A stretch of DNA of 64,000 nucleotides, taken from assembly GCA_019973575.1 (NCBI GenBank), contig BPUI01000001.1:1624342-1688341 (forward strand). Reading direction: 5' to 3'. The notes beneath the pieces were generated by a model. That model had not been told where the DNA came from, searched no databases, and worked only from the letters and a program-made list of their open reading frames with translations. Shown here piece by piece: positions 8,479 to 17,266 of this stretch. Within the stretch, counting starts at the first letter, position 1. The number at the start of each line of letters is the position of its first letter. Origin of the DNA: Gemmatimonadetes bacterium T265 (GTDB lineage Bacteria > Gemmatimonadota > Gemmatimonadetes > Gemmatimonadales > Gemmatimonadaceae). Both the position numbers and the translations under genes were made by a program.

Positions 8479-9267
8479 TCACACCAGCGCCCGGATCCAC
8501 CCCCCGTCCACCGGGATCGAGGCCCCCGTCGTGTAACTCGCCTGGCGCGAGCACAGGAACGCCACCATCGCCCCGAACTCCGCCGGCTCGCCGAGCCGCC
8601 CCATCGGGATCTGCCGCTCCCAGCCGCCGAACTCGTCCGCCGGCGTAGTGCCGCGGAGCGCCGCGTTGCGCCGCGCCAGCTCGTCGACGCGCGCCGTGCG
8701 CGTGTAGCCGGGCATGACGTTGTTCACCGTCACCCCGAACGGCGCCACCTCGTTGGCGAGCGTGCGCGCGAACCCGGTCACCGCGGCCCGCACGCTGTTC
8801 GAGAGGATGAGGTTGTCGACCGGCTGCTTGACGGCGATCGACGTCACGTTGACGACCCGCCCCCACCGCCGCGCCTTCATGCCGGGGAGCACGGCGCGCA
8901 CGAGCTCGACGACGCTCGCCAGGTTGACGCGCACCGCCTCCTGCCACGCGGCGGCGTCGTGGCTCTCGAACGGCCCGGCCGGCGGCCCGCCGGCGTTGGT
9001 GACGAGGATCTCGACCGGGCCTAACGCCTCCGCCGCGCCGACGACGCGCGCCACGCCCGCCGGGTCCGCGACGTCGGCCGCGACGTCCGCGACGCGCACG
9101 CCGTACGTCCGGCGCACGTGCTCGGCCGTCTCCGCCAGCGCCCCCGCCCCGCGCGCGCAGAGCACGAGGTCCGCGCCCTCCGCCGCGAGCGCCTCCGCCG
9201 TCGCCCGCCCGAGGCCGCGGCTCGAGGCGGCGACGAGCGCGACCTTGCCCCGGATGCCGAGGTCCAC
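8479..9267 (-). CDS. SDR-family oxidoreductase lacking the usual Tyr-Lys pair
   Basis: A 262-residue Rossmann-fold protein of the short-chain dehydrogenase type. The cofactor motif is altered from TGxxxGxG to AASSRGLGRA (residues 13-22), NAGG is present, and the catalytic Ser is in VTSIAVK. At the place of the YxxxK pair the sequence reads LILSNSVRAAV, so Tyr and Lys are missing. This matches the FabG-like SDR subgroup known to lack the complete tetrad. The C-terminal SIPVDGGW is normal. The start is a GTG two bases after the cupin stop, so cupin and SDR form one transcription unit. It may be a non-canonical reductase or a binding protein. Confidence 0.85.
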   Translation of the reverse strand: MDLGIRGKVALVAASSRGLGRATAEALAAEGADLVLCARGAGALAETAEHVRRTYGVRVADVAADVADPAGVARVVGAAEALGPVEILVTNAGGPPAGPFESHDAAAWQEAVRVNLASVVELVRAVLPGMKARRWGRVVNVTSIAVKQPVDNLILSNSVRAAVTGFARTLANEVAPFGVTVNNVMPGYTRTARVDELARRNAALRGTTPADEFGGWERQIPMGRLGEPAEFGAMVAFLCSRQASYTTGASIPVDGGWIRALV

Positions 9268-9269
9268 GC

Positions 9270-9680
9270 CTAACGCTCCGGCGCCGACGCCGCGGCCGCC
9301 GGCGCGGCCGCGTGGAAGTACGTGTCCGTGCCGTCCAGCCAGTCCGCCCGCGGCGGGCAGAAGATGTCGACGTCGAGCGTGTCCTCGAGCGCCTCGGCCG
9401 CGTGCGGCAGGTGCGACGGGATCACGAGCACCTCGCCCGCCCGCACGACGACCTCCTCGGCCCCGTCCTCGCCGAGCCAGAAGCGGAGCGCGCCCTCGAC
9501 GATCCAGGTGATCTGTTCGTTCTCGTGCGAGTGCTTCGGGACGACGCTCCCGCGGTCGAGGTAGACCTGGGCGAGCATCATCCGCTCGCTCGTCACGAGG
9601 CGGCGGGCGAGCTGCGGGGTGACCTGCTCTCTCGGCAGGTCCTCCCAGCGGAGGTGTCGGGCGGTGGTCTCGGCGGACAT
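9270..9680 (-). CDS. Cupin-domain protein
   Basis: A 136-residue single-domain cupin. Motif 1 is HSHENEQITWIVEG with metal-binding His and Glu; motif 2 is VIPSHLPHAAEALEDT with the third His. Such small cupins are sugar or dioxygenase-type metal enzymes or binding proteins; the activity here is unknown. It is the first gene of a two-gene unit with the SDR. Its stop TAG is part of a CGTTAGGC copy at 9268-9275. On the minus strand upstream, near 9720, GCATAAT could be a -10 element. Confidence 0.82.
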   Translation of the reverse strand: MSAETTARHLRWEDLPREQVTPQLARRLVTSERMMLAQVYLDRGSVVPKHSHENEQITWIVEGALRFWLGEDGAEEVVVRAGEVLVIPSHLPHAAEALEDTLDVDIFCPPRADWLDGTDTYFHAAAPAAAASAPER

Positions 9681-9820
9681 GGCGGCGCGGGCGTGGTTGG
9701 GGCGGGGTGACTACGTCGGTATTATGCTAGACGTTTGGCCCCGGGGTGTGGCGGTCTGACCTCCGCGGCGGGAACGGCGCAGCGACGGTCACCCGACCAC
9801 CTCGTCCTGGGACCGAGCGG

Positions 9821-10600
9821 CTAAATCGCCATGCCGCCGGAGACCTCGATGCGCTGCGCGTTGACCCAGCGGTTGTCCTCGGAGAGCAGCGACGCGATCA
9901 TCGGGCCGATGTCGTCGGGCAGGCCGGCACGCCCCAGCGCGGTCATGCCGGCGACGGCCTTGTTCACCTCGGGATTGTCGCGGACCACGCCGCCGCTGAA
10001 GTCGGTGGCGATGGCGCCCGGCGCGACGACGTTGACCGCGATCCGGCGCGGCCCCAATTCCTTGGCCATGTACTTCGTCAGCACCTCGACCGCCCCCTTG
10101 ATCGAGCCGTAGGCGGCGCGGTTCGGCATCACGATGCGCGTGAGACCGGTCGACAGGTTCACGATCCGTCCGCCGTCGTTGATGAGCGGCAGCAGCTTCT
10201 GGGTCAGGAAGAATACGCCCTTGAGATGGACGTTGTAGAGGGCGTCCAGCTCCGCCTCCGTGGTCTGCTCGAAGCTCTTCCCGTGCGAGGTGCCCGCGTT
10301 GTTGACGAGGTAGTCGAACCGCTCGGCCCCGAGTTCGCCGAGCGCCTGGCGTACGCGCTCCGCAAAATCGTCGAAGGAGCCGACGTCGCCGGCGTCGAGC
10401 TGCAGGGCGATCGCCCGTCGCCCGGCCTCGGTTACCAGGCCGATTACCTTGTCGGCTTCTGCTCGGTTGGAATGGTAGGTGAAGATCGAGTCGACGCCGC
10501 GCTCGGCGAGGCTCAACACGGTGTTGCGGCCGAGCCCCCGGCTGCCGCCGGTGACGATCGCGGTCTTCCTGGGTGTGGCGTCTGGATTTGCGGCAGGCAT
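9821..10600 (-). CDS. SDR-family oxidoreductase (classical)
   Basis: A 259-residue classical short-chain dehydrogenase. It has TGGSRGLGRN near residue 17 for NAD(P), LVNNAGTSHG, the catalytic Ser in VNLSTGLTR, and YGSIKGA supplying Tyr and Lys. The C-terminal EVSGGM is typical of FabG-like enzymes. It is divergent from an AraC regulator whose start is 170 bp away, a common arrangement in which the regulator controls the reductase. The substrate is unknown. It probably works in the cytoplasm on a carbonyl or alcohol. Confidence 0.9.
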   Translation of the reverse strand: MPAANPDATPRKTAIVTGGSRGLGRNTVLSLAERGVDSIFTYHSNRAEADKVIGLVTEAGRRAIALQLDAGDVGSFDDFAERVRQALGELGAERFDYLVNNAGTSHGKSFEQTTEAELDALYNVHLKGVFFLTQKLLPLINDGGRIVNLSTGLTRIVMPNRAAYGSIKGAVEVLTKYMAKELGPRRIAVNVVAPGAIATDFSGGVVRDNPEVNKAVAGMTALGRAGLPDDIGPMIASLLSEDNRWVNAQRIEVSGGMAI

Positions 10601-10737
10601 CGTGCGCTCCGTGGGAATTGGTAACCGCGCGCAACCTACCCCGGTCCTCCGGAGCCCCGGAATACCGGAAGCTGCCCGGGTCTTGCCTATTCCTACTCCG
10701 CGGGCGACCGTCGCGCGGTGGCACGCGACCGCGGGTC

Positions 10738-10760
10738 TGTCACAGGGTGTTTGTCACAGG
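10738..10760 (+). promoter_or_regulatory. Direct repeat TGTCACAGG before araC-type gene
   Basis: TGTCACAGG occurs twice, at 10738-10746 and 10752-10760, 14 bp apart and ending in the AGGAGG ribosome binding site of the AraC gene. A direct repeat directly upstream of the regulator is a reasonable autoregulatory site for an AraC-type protein, though their half-sites are usually nearer 20 bp apart. Confidence 0.35.
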
Positions 10761-10770
10761 AGGATCGACT

Positions 10771-11709
10771 ATGTCAGTCCGTGCGTTGGCCGACGCCGTC
10801 CGGCGCTACACCGACGCCCGGGGCGGGTCGGGCACGTTCGCCACGGCGGTGGACGGGCTCACGCTCCACCGCGCGGATCACGAGCGGCGGCCCGCCTACC
10901 GGGTGTTCAAGCCCGCGCTCTGCGTCGTCGCCCAGGGGGCGAAGACGGCGGTCATCGGCGAACGGCAGCTCGAGTACCGGGCGGGGCAGGCCCTCGTGGC
11001 GAGCGTCGAGGTGCCGGGCGTCGGGCGGGTGGCCGAGGCCAGCCCGGGCGCGCCGTACCTGGGCGTCATCGTCGAGCTCGACCTGGCCGCCATCCGCGAG
11101 GTTCTCGAAAGCCTAACGTCGCCGCCCGGCCCGGCCGGCGGCGCGCGCGACGACGCACGTGACGCATCACGCGACGACGCGCGCGCGGGCGTCGTCGTCG
11201 TGAACGTCGAGAAGCCGCTGGCCGACGGCGTGCTGCGCCTGGTGCGCCTGCTCGACACGCCCGCGGCGATCCCGACCTTGCGGCCGCTCATCATGCGCGA
11301 GCTCTGCTACTGGCTGCTGACCGGCCCGCACGGGGGCGTGGTCGCCCGCATGGCGCTGGCGACTACGCACGCCGTCCCCGTCCTCCGGGCGGTACACGTG
11401 CTCCGCGACCGGTTCGCCGAGCCAGTCCGGGTCGAGGAGCTGGCGCGGGTCGCCCGGCTGAGCCCGTCCGCCTTCCACCGGCAGTTCCGGGCCGTGACCG
11501 CGCTGACACCGTTGCAGTACCAGAAGCAGCTCCGGCTGCTCGAGGCCCGGCGCTTGATGGTGGCCGAGGCGGTCGGCGCCGAGTCCGCCGCGTACCAGGT
11601 CGGGTACGAGAGCCCGTCGCAGTTCAGCCGCGAGTACGCCCGCATGTTCGGCGCGCCGCCGCGGCGGGACGCCGACGCGGTCCGGGCGGTCGTCGCCGAC
11701 GAGTCCTGA
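10771..11709 (+). CDS. AraC-family transcription regulator with AraC_N domain
   Basis: A 312-residue regulator. The start ATG 10771 is preceded by a strong AGGAGG at 10757-10762, which excludes the longer frame. Residues about 15-200 form the AraC-type N-terminal ligand domain (PALCVVAQGAKTAVIGE), interrupted near residue 118 by a low-complexity Asp/Ala/Arg stretch (DDARDASRDDARAG). The C-terminal 100 residues hold two helix-turn-helix motifs (VEELARVARLSPSAFHRQFR and SAAYQVGYESPSQFSREYAR). It is divergent from the SDR gene and probably controls it. Confidence 0.92.
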   Translation: MSVRALADAVRRYTDARGGSGTFATAVDGLTLHRADHERRPAYRVFKPALCVVAQGAKTAVIGERQLEYRAGQALVASVEVPGVGRVAEASPGAPYLGVIVELDLAAIREVLESLTSPPGPAGGARDDARDASRDDARAGVVVVNVEKPLADGVLRLVRLLDTPAAIPTLRPLIMRELCYWLLTGPHGGVVARMALATTHAVPVLRAVHVLRDRFAEPVRVEELARVARLSPSAFHRQFRAVTALTPLQYQKQLRLLEARRLMVAEAVGAESAAYQVGYESPSQFSREYARMFGAPPRRDADAVRAVVADES

Positions 11710-11720
11710 ACGGGCGGACC

Positions 11721-12392
11721 GTGTTAGCACCTTCCGCCCTCCCGCTCGTCGGCGTCCTGCTCGTCGTCGTCGGCTTTGTCCGCCGCGTGAATCCGCTGCT
11801 CGTCGTCGCGGCCGCGGCGCTCGCGACGGGGCTCGCCGCGGGCCGGCCGCTCGGCGCGGTGCTCGCCACGCTCGGCCACGCCTTCGTCGAGAACCGCTAC
11901 GTCGCGATCGTCTGGCTCGTCGTGCCGGCGATCGGCCTGCTGGAGGCGGCGGGGCTCAAGGAGCACGCGCGCGCGCTCGTCGCCCGACTGCGCGGCGCGA
12001 CCCCCGGGCGCGTGCTGCTCGCCTACCTCGCGCTCCGCCAGCTCACCGCCGCGCTCGGCCTCACCTCGCTCGGCGGGCATCCGCAGATGGTCCGCCCGAT
12101 GCTCGCCCCGATGGTCGAGGGCGCGGCCGGCGCGGCCGATGGGGCGACGCGCGAGGGGCTCCGCGCGCACGCGGCCGCCGCGGACAACGTCGGCCTCTTC
12201 TTCGGCGAGGACGTATTCATCGCGATCGGCTCGATCCTGCTCATCCGCGGCGTGCTGCAGCAGAACGGCGTGCACGTCGAGCCCACGCACGTCGCGCTCT
12301 GGGCGGTGCCGACGGCGGTCGCCGCGTTCGTCGTCCACGGCGCGCGGCTACTCCTGCTCGACCGGCGGCTCGCGCGAGGCCGCGGCGCGTGA
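11721..12392 (+). CDS. DUF969 membrane protein
   Basis: A 223-residue integral membrane protein with about five or six hydrophobic helices, starting at a GTG followed by a rare TTA codon. The loop LGLTSLGGHPQMVRPMLAPM and the block AADNVGLFFGEDVFIAIGSI are the conserved DUF969 features and look like a permease substrate region. It overlaps the DUF979 gene by 4 bp. DUF969 and DUF979 always travel together and are thought to be the two halves of a transporter; the DUF2891 gene follows. The substrate is unknown. Confidence 0.88.
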   Translation: MLAPSALPLVGVLLVVVGFVRRVNPLLVVAAAALATGLAAGRPLGAVLATLGHAFVENRYVAIVWLVVPAIGLLEAAGLKEHARALVARLRGATPGRVLLAYLALRQLTAALGLTSLGGHPQMVRPMLAPMVEGAAGAADGATREGLRAHAAAADNVGLFFGEDVFIAIGSILLIRGVLQQNGVHVEPTHVALWAVPTAVAAFVVHGARLLLLDRRLARGRGA

Positions 12393-13360
12393 TCGGCCTC
12401 GGCTTCGTCTACGCGCTCATGGGCGTGCTCACCGCGGTCGTCGCGGTCGCGAACGCGCGCGACGCGTCGCACCCGCGGCGGTGGCGGGCGGCGGCGTTCT
12501 GGGGGCTCTGGTCGCTCACGTTTTTCGCCGGCCCCGCGTTAGGCGACGTCGGCGCGGGGCTCGTCGTCGTCGCGCTCGGCGCGCTCGCGGGCCTCGGCGG
12601 CGGGTTCGCGCGGCCGGCGGGCGCCCCGGCGACGGCGGGCCCCGCGCCGGGCGGCCCGCCGCCGGACGGCCGGTCGTACGGCAACCGGCTCTTCGTCCCC
12701 GCGCTCCTCGTCCCCGCCGTCACGGTCGCGGGCACCTGGGCGTACAGGCGCCTGCGCGTCGGCGGCGCGCCGCTCGTCGACCCCGCGCAGCCCACCCTCG
12801 TCGCGTTAGGCACCGGCGCCCTGGTCGGGCTCGCGGCGGCGGTCGCGCTCGTCCGCCCCGCGCCCGCGGCCCCCGCGCGCGAGACGCGCCGGCTCATGGA
12901 CGCGGTCGGCTGGGCGGCCGTCCTCCCCCAGGCGCTCGCTGCGCTCGGCGCCGTGTTCGCCGCGGCCGGCGTCGGCCGGATCGTCGCCGACGGCCTCGAG
13001 CGCGTCGTCCCGCTCGGCATCCCGTTCGCCGCCGTCGCGGCGTACACGCTCGGGATGGCGCTCTTCACGGCCGTGCTCGGCAACGCGTTTGCCGCGTTCC
13101 CGGTGATGACGCTCGCGCTCGGGCTCCCCGTGCTCGTCGGCCGCTTCGGCGCGGACCCGGCCGCGGTCGCCGCGCTCGGCATGCTCTCCGGCTTCTGCGG
13201 CACGCTCTGCACGCCGATGGCCGCCAACTTCAACGTCGTCCCCGTCGCCCTGCTCGACCTGCCGGACGAGTGGGCGGTGATCCGCGTCCAGGCGCCGACC
13301 GCGCTCGCGCTCCTCGCCGCCAACACCGCGATCCTCTATGCCGTCGTCGCCCGCCCCTGA
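12389..13360 (+). CDS. DUF979 membrane protein
   Basis: A 323-residue integral membrane protein with around nine or ten helices. Conserved pieces are NRLFVPALLVPAVTV, GNAFAAFPVMTLALGLPVL and MLSGFCGTLCTPMAANFNVVP, typical of DUF979. It overlaps DUF969 upstream by 4 bp and DUF2891 downstream by 23 bp, so all three are co-translated. Residues about 70-95 (between the first helices) form a Pro/Gly-rich insertion. Two TTA codons occur, both inside CGTTAGGC copies. Confidence 0.88.
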   Translation: MIGLGFVYALMGVLTAVVAVANARDASHPRRWRAAAFWGLWSLTFFAGPALGDVGAGLVVVALGALAGLGGGFARPAGAPATAGPAPGGPPPDGRSYGNRLFVPALLVPAVTVAGTWAYRRLRVGGAPLVDPAQPTLVALGTGALVGLAAAVALVRPAPAAPARETRRLMDAVGWAAVLPQALAALGAVFAAAGVGRIVADGLERVVPLGIPFAAVAAYTLGMALFTAVLGNAFAAFPVMTLALGLPVLVGRFGADPAAVAALGMLSGFCGTLCTPMAANFNVVPVALLDLPDEWAVIRVQAPTALALLAANTAILYAVVARP

Positions 13361-14426
13361 CAGGCCCGCGGCCGCGCCGGTCGCTGACGACGGCCTGCCC
13401 GTGCTCACCCCCGCCCTCGCGTCGCGCTTCGCCGCCCTCGCGCTCGGCCACGTCACGCGCGAGTACCCGAACAAGCTCGACCACGTGCTCGCCGGGCCGG
13501 AGGACGTGCGAGGGCCGCGCGCGCTCCACCCCGTGTTCTACGGCAGCTTCGACTGGCACTCGTGCGTGCACGGCTACTGGCTGCTCGCGCGCCTGCTGCG
13601 GCGCGTGCCGTCGCTCCCCGAGGCGGGCGCGGTGCGCGCGCTCTTCGACGCGCACTTCACCCCGGCCCACGTCGCGGGCGAGGTCGCCTACCTCGCGCGC
13701 CCGGAATCGCGCGGGTTCGAGCGCCCCTACGGCTGGGCGTGGCTGCTCGCGCTCGCGGCCGAGCTCGGGCGGGACGAGACGGCGGACGGGCGGCGGTGGG
13801 CCGACGCGCTCCGGCCGCTCGCCGACGCGTTCGCGGCGCGGTTCCGCGCGTTCCTGCCGCAGGCGGACTACCCCGTGCGCGTCGGGACGCACTTCAACAC
13901 CGCGTTCGCCCTCCGCCTCGCGCTGGACTACGCCGACGAGGCGGGCGACGGCGCGCTCGGCGCCTTGGTCCGCGACCGCGCGCGGGCGTGGTACGGGGGC
14001 GACCGCGACTGCCAGGCGTGGGAGCCCGGCGGCGACGACTTCCTCTCGAGCGCACTCGTCGAGGCCGAGTGCATGCGGCGCGCGCTCCCCGCGGGCGAGT
14101 TCGCGTCGTGGTTCGAGCGCTTCCTCCCGCGCCTCGCGCGGGGCGAGCCGGCCACGCTGTTCGCGCCCGCCGCGGTGAGCGACCGCACCGACGGCAAGAT
14201 CGCGCACCTGGACGGCCTCAACCTGAGCCGGGCGTGGTGCTGGCGCGCCCTCGCCGGGGCGCCCGGCGGTCCGTTAGGCGCCCCCGCCTCGTGGCACGCC
14301 GCCGCCCTCGCCGCGGCCGGCCGGCACCTCGCGGCGGGGCTGCCGCACGTGGCGGGCGACTACATGGGCGAGCACTGGCTCGCGACCTTCGCGGTACTCG
14401 CGCTCGACGGCGGGCCGGGCGCCTGA
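13338..14426 (+). CDS. DUF2891 protein
   Basis: A 362-residue soluble protein of the DUF2891 family. Conserved features are LGHVTREYPNKLDHVL, the FYGSFDWHSCVHGYWLLARL block with His and Cys near residue 70, and a C-terminal NLSRAWCWR and HWLATFAVLAL. The helical repeats suggest an alpha/alpha-barrel similar to sugar-modifying enzymes. It is fused by gene overlap to the DUF969/DUF979 transporter pair, so it may process the transported compound. No reaction is known. Confidence 0.9.
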   Translation: MPSSPAPDRPAAAPVADDGLPVLTPALASRFAALALGHVTREYPNKLDHVLAGPEDVRGPRALHPVFYGSFDWHSCVHGYWLLARLLRRVPSLPEAGAVRALFDAHFTPAHVAGEVAYLARPESRGFERPYGWAWLLALAAELGRDETADGRRWADALRPLADAFAARFRAFLPQADYPVRVGTHFNTAFALRLALDYADEAGDGALGALVRDRARAWYGGDRDCQAWEPGGDDFLSSALVEAECMRRALPAGEFASWFERFLPRLARGEPATLFAPAAVSDRTDGKIAHLDGLNLSRAWCWRALAGAPGGPLGAPASWHAAALAAAGRHLAAGLPHVAGDYMGEHWLATFAVLALDGGPGA

Positions 14427-14488
14427 GTCGCCCGGCGCCCGCGCCTGCCCCTCTGGCGCGGCGCGGTGTCGGGGATCACTGTTGCACG

Positions 14489-17206
14489 ATGGCGCACGAC
14501 GACGCAGCCCGGGAGGCGGCCCGCTTCCGCGCCCTCATCGAGGCCACGGCCGACGTGGTGTGGCGGACGGACGCGCACGGCCGCGCCATCGACCTCGGGC
14601 GGTGGGAGGCGGTCATCGGCTCCGCCCCCGACGACGCCGGCGGCTACGGGTGGGCGCACGCCGTCCACCCCGACGACCTGCCGCGCATGCAGGCGGAGTG
14701 GCGCGACGCCCTCCGCGAGCGCCGTCCCTACACGTCGACCTACCGCCTCCGGCTTGCCGACGGCGGCTACCACCGCTTCCACACGCGCGGGGTCCCGATC
14801 CTCGGCCCCGACGGGCGGGTGGCCGAGTGGGTCGGCGTGTCGAGCGACGTCGAGGAGCGGCTCGCGGCCGAGGAGGCGGTGCGGGCGAGCGAGGCGCGCT
14901 ACCGATCGCTGACCGAGGCCGCGGCGCAGATCGTCTGGCGCACGACGGCCGAGGGGCGCCCGCTCGACGGCTACGGGGCGTGGAGCGCGTTCACCGGCGT
15001 CCCGGTGACGCCCGAGAGTCCGGCCGCCGACTGGTACATCCCCGTGCACCCCGACGACCGCGCGCCGCTCGCGGCCGCGTGGCAGGCCGGCCTCGCGGCC
15101 GGGGCGATGTACGAGCACGTCTACCGCCTCCGCGCGGCCGACGGGGCGTGGCACCACATGGTCGTCCGCGCGGTCCCCGTGCGTGCCCCGGACGGTACCA
15201 TCACCGAGTGGGTCGGCACGCACACCGACGTGACCGAGCGCGAGTCCGCCCGCGCCGCGCTCGAGCGCGAGCGGGGCCTGCTCGCCGAGGCGCAGCGCAT
15301 GGGCCGGCTCGGCAGCTGGTCGTGGGACATCACGACCGGCGAGACGTGGGTGAGCGACGAGGTGTACCGCATCTTCGGCGTCCCCCCCGAGGTAGTCCCG
15401 ACGCTCGGCCGCAACGCGGTCGAGGCGTTCGACGCCCTGCTCGTCCCCGAGGACCGCGCCGCGTCCGACGCCAAGCGCCGGGAAATCATCGACGCGCGGC
15501 AGCCCGCGGCCAGCGGACGATGGCGCGTCGTGCGCCCCGACGGCAGCCGGCTCGTCGTGGTCACGTACAGCGAGTGGCGCTACGACGACGCGGGGCGCCC
15601 CGTGTACGCGTCGGGCACGGTGCAGGACGTGAGCGAGCAAGTCGCCGCCGACGAGGCGCTGCGCGCGAGCGAGGAGCGCTTCCGCCTCGCCTCGCGCGCC
15701 ACGCGCGACGTGCTCTACGAATGGGACGTCGCGAGCGGGCGCGTGTGGGCGAGCGCCCTGATGCGCGCCACCTTCCGCCTCGCGGCGGACACGGTGATCG
15801 ACCACGCGTGGTGGATCGCCGGCCTGCACCCGGACGACCGCGCGCGCGTGCTCGCCTCGCTCGACGCCGGGCTCGCGGGGGGGGACGCCGTCTCCTCGAT
15901 CGAGTACCGCTTCCGGCGCGGGGACGGGACGTGGGCCACGGTCACCGACCGGGCGTACCTGGTGCGCGACGACAAGGGCCGGGCGTGCCGTGTCATCGGC
16001 GCGCTGCGCGACGTGTCGGAGCAGCGCGAACTGGAAGCGCAGCTGCGGCAGGCGCAGAAGATGGAAGCGGTCGGCCAGCTCGCCGGCGGCGTGGCGCACG
16101 ACTTCAACAATCTCCTCTCCGTGATCCTCGGTAGCGCGGAGCTGGCCCGCGGGACGGCGGCGTCGGGCTCGGTGCTCGCTGCCGACCTCGACGAGATCAC
16201 CCGGGCGGCGCGCCGCGGCGCGCGCCTCACGCGGCAACTCCTCGCCTTCAGCCGACGGCAGGTGCTCCGCCCGCGCCTGCTCGACGTCGTCGGGGTCGTC
16301 CGCGGGGCCGAAGCGCTCCTCATGCGTCTCCTCCCCGAGACGGTCGCGCTCGACCTCGCGCTCCCCGAGGCCCCGCACGTCGTCTACGCCGACCCCGGCC
16401 AGCTCGAGCAGGTGCTGATGAACCTCGTCGTCAACGCGCGCGACGCGGTCGAGGCCGTGCCGGGCCGCGCGCACGGGCTCGTGCAGGTCGCGGTCGACGC
16501 GGTGCGTCCCGCGGCCGCCGCCGGCGAGGCGAAGGGCGCGGCTTCGGAGTACGTGCGACTCGTCGTGCGCGACGACGGGGTCGGGATGGACGCCGAAACG
16601 CGCGCGCGCGCGTTCGAGCCTTTTTTCACGACCAAGGAGCCCGGGCGTGGTACCGGGCTCGGCCTTTCGACGGCGTTCGGCATCGTCACGCAGAGCGGCG
16701 GCACGGTGCAGGTGGAGAGTACGCCGGGGGAGGGTGCGACCTTTACGGTGCTCCTGCCGAGCGCGGGCGACGCCACGCCGGCCGCGGATCTCGCGCGGGG
16801 CGCGGCCGGCGCGCCCGCGGCCGTCGGCAAGACGGTGCTCCTCGTCGAGGACGAGACCGCGGTCCGCCACACCGCGCGCCGCGTGCTCGAGCGGCACGGC
16901 TACCGGGTGCTCGAGGCGCGGCACGGCGCCGACGCACTCCTGCTCTGGGACGAGCGCGCGGGCGCGGTCGACGTGGTGCTCACCGACCTTCGCATGCCCG
17001 AGCTGGGCGGTTACGAGCTGTTGAAGCAGCTGCGGGCGCGCTCCCCCGCGCTCCCCGCGGTGGTGATGTCGGGCTACGTGCACGAGCCCGAGGCGCCTGA
17101 CGCGGCGCCGGGTCCGTCGGTGCGCACGCTCGACAAGCCGTTCAGCCCGGCGCAGCTGCTGGACGCGGTGCGGGGGGCGCTGGAGGCGAAGACGGAGGGG
17201 GGGTAA
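14489..17206 (+). CDS. Hybrid sensor histidine kinase with four PAS domains
   Basis: A 905-residue cytoplasmic sensor without membrane segments. Four PAS/PAC units run from about residue 10 to 510 (FRALIEATADVVWRTDAHGR, YRSLTEAAAQIVWR, a third at LGSWSWDITTGETWVSD, a fourth at ASRATRDVLYEWD). Then comes a HisKA domain with His537 in VAHDFNNLL, a HATPase domain (NLVVNARDAVE, DDGVGMDAE, GRGTGLGLSTAFGIV) and a receiver domain with Asp833 in LTDLRMPELGG. The ATG 14489 was chosen because the frame upstream overlaps the DUF2891 gene. The signal and output partner are unknown; it stands alone. Confidence 0.93.
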   Translation: MAHDDAAREAARFRALIEATADVVWRTDAHGRAIDLGRWEAVIGSAPDDAGGYGWAHAVHPDDLPRMQAEWRDALRERRPYTSTYRLRLADGGYHRFHTRGVPILGPDGRVAEWVGVSSDVEERLAAEEAVRASEARYRSLTEAAAQIVWRTTAEGRPLDGYGAWSAFTGVPVTPESPAADWYIPVHPDDRAPLAAAWQAGLAAGAMYEHVYRLRAADGAWHHMVVRAVPVRAPDGTITEWVGTHTDVTERESARAALERERGLLAEAQRMGRLGSWSWDITTGETWVSDEVYRIFGVPPEVVPTLGRNAVEAFDALLVPEDRAASDAKRREIIDARQPAASGRWRVVRPDGSRLVVVTYSEWRYDDAGRPVYASGTVQDVSEQVAADEALRASEERFRLASRATRDVLYEWDVASGRVWASALMRATFRLAADTVIDHAWWIAGLHPDDRARVLASLDAGLAGGDAVSSIEYRFRRGDGTWATVTDRAYLVRDDKGRACRVIGALRDVSEQRELEAQLRQAQKMEAVGQLAGGVAHDFNNLLSVILGSAELARGTAASGSVLAADLDEITRAARRGARLTRQLLAFSRRQVLRPRLLDVVGVVRGAEALLMRLLPETVALDLALPEAPHVVYADPGQLEQVLMNLVVNARDAVEAVPGRAHGLVQVAVDAVRPAAAAGEAKGAASEYVRLVVRDDGVGMDAETRARAFEPFFTTKEPGRGTGLGLSTAFGIVTQSGGTVQVESTPGEGATFTVLLPSAGDATPAADLARGAAGAPAAVGKTVLLVEDETAVRHTARRVLERHGYRVLEARHGADALLLWDERAGAVDVVLTDLRMPELGGYELLKQLRARSPALPAVVMSGYVHEPEAPDAAPGPSVRTLDKPFSPAQLLDAVRGALEAKTEGG

Positions 17207-17266
17207 GCGAGGGAGTACGGCCGAGGGCGGGCGCGACGGCCTGCCGCAGTGTGTCTGCGTAGTGCG

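Noticed and set aside
13562-14488. Upstream 309-codon extension of the hybrid kinase frame
   Set aside because: It overlaps the well-supported DUF2891 gene in another frame and translates to low-complexity arginine-rich sequence.
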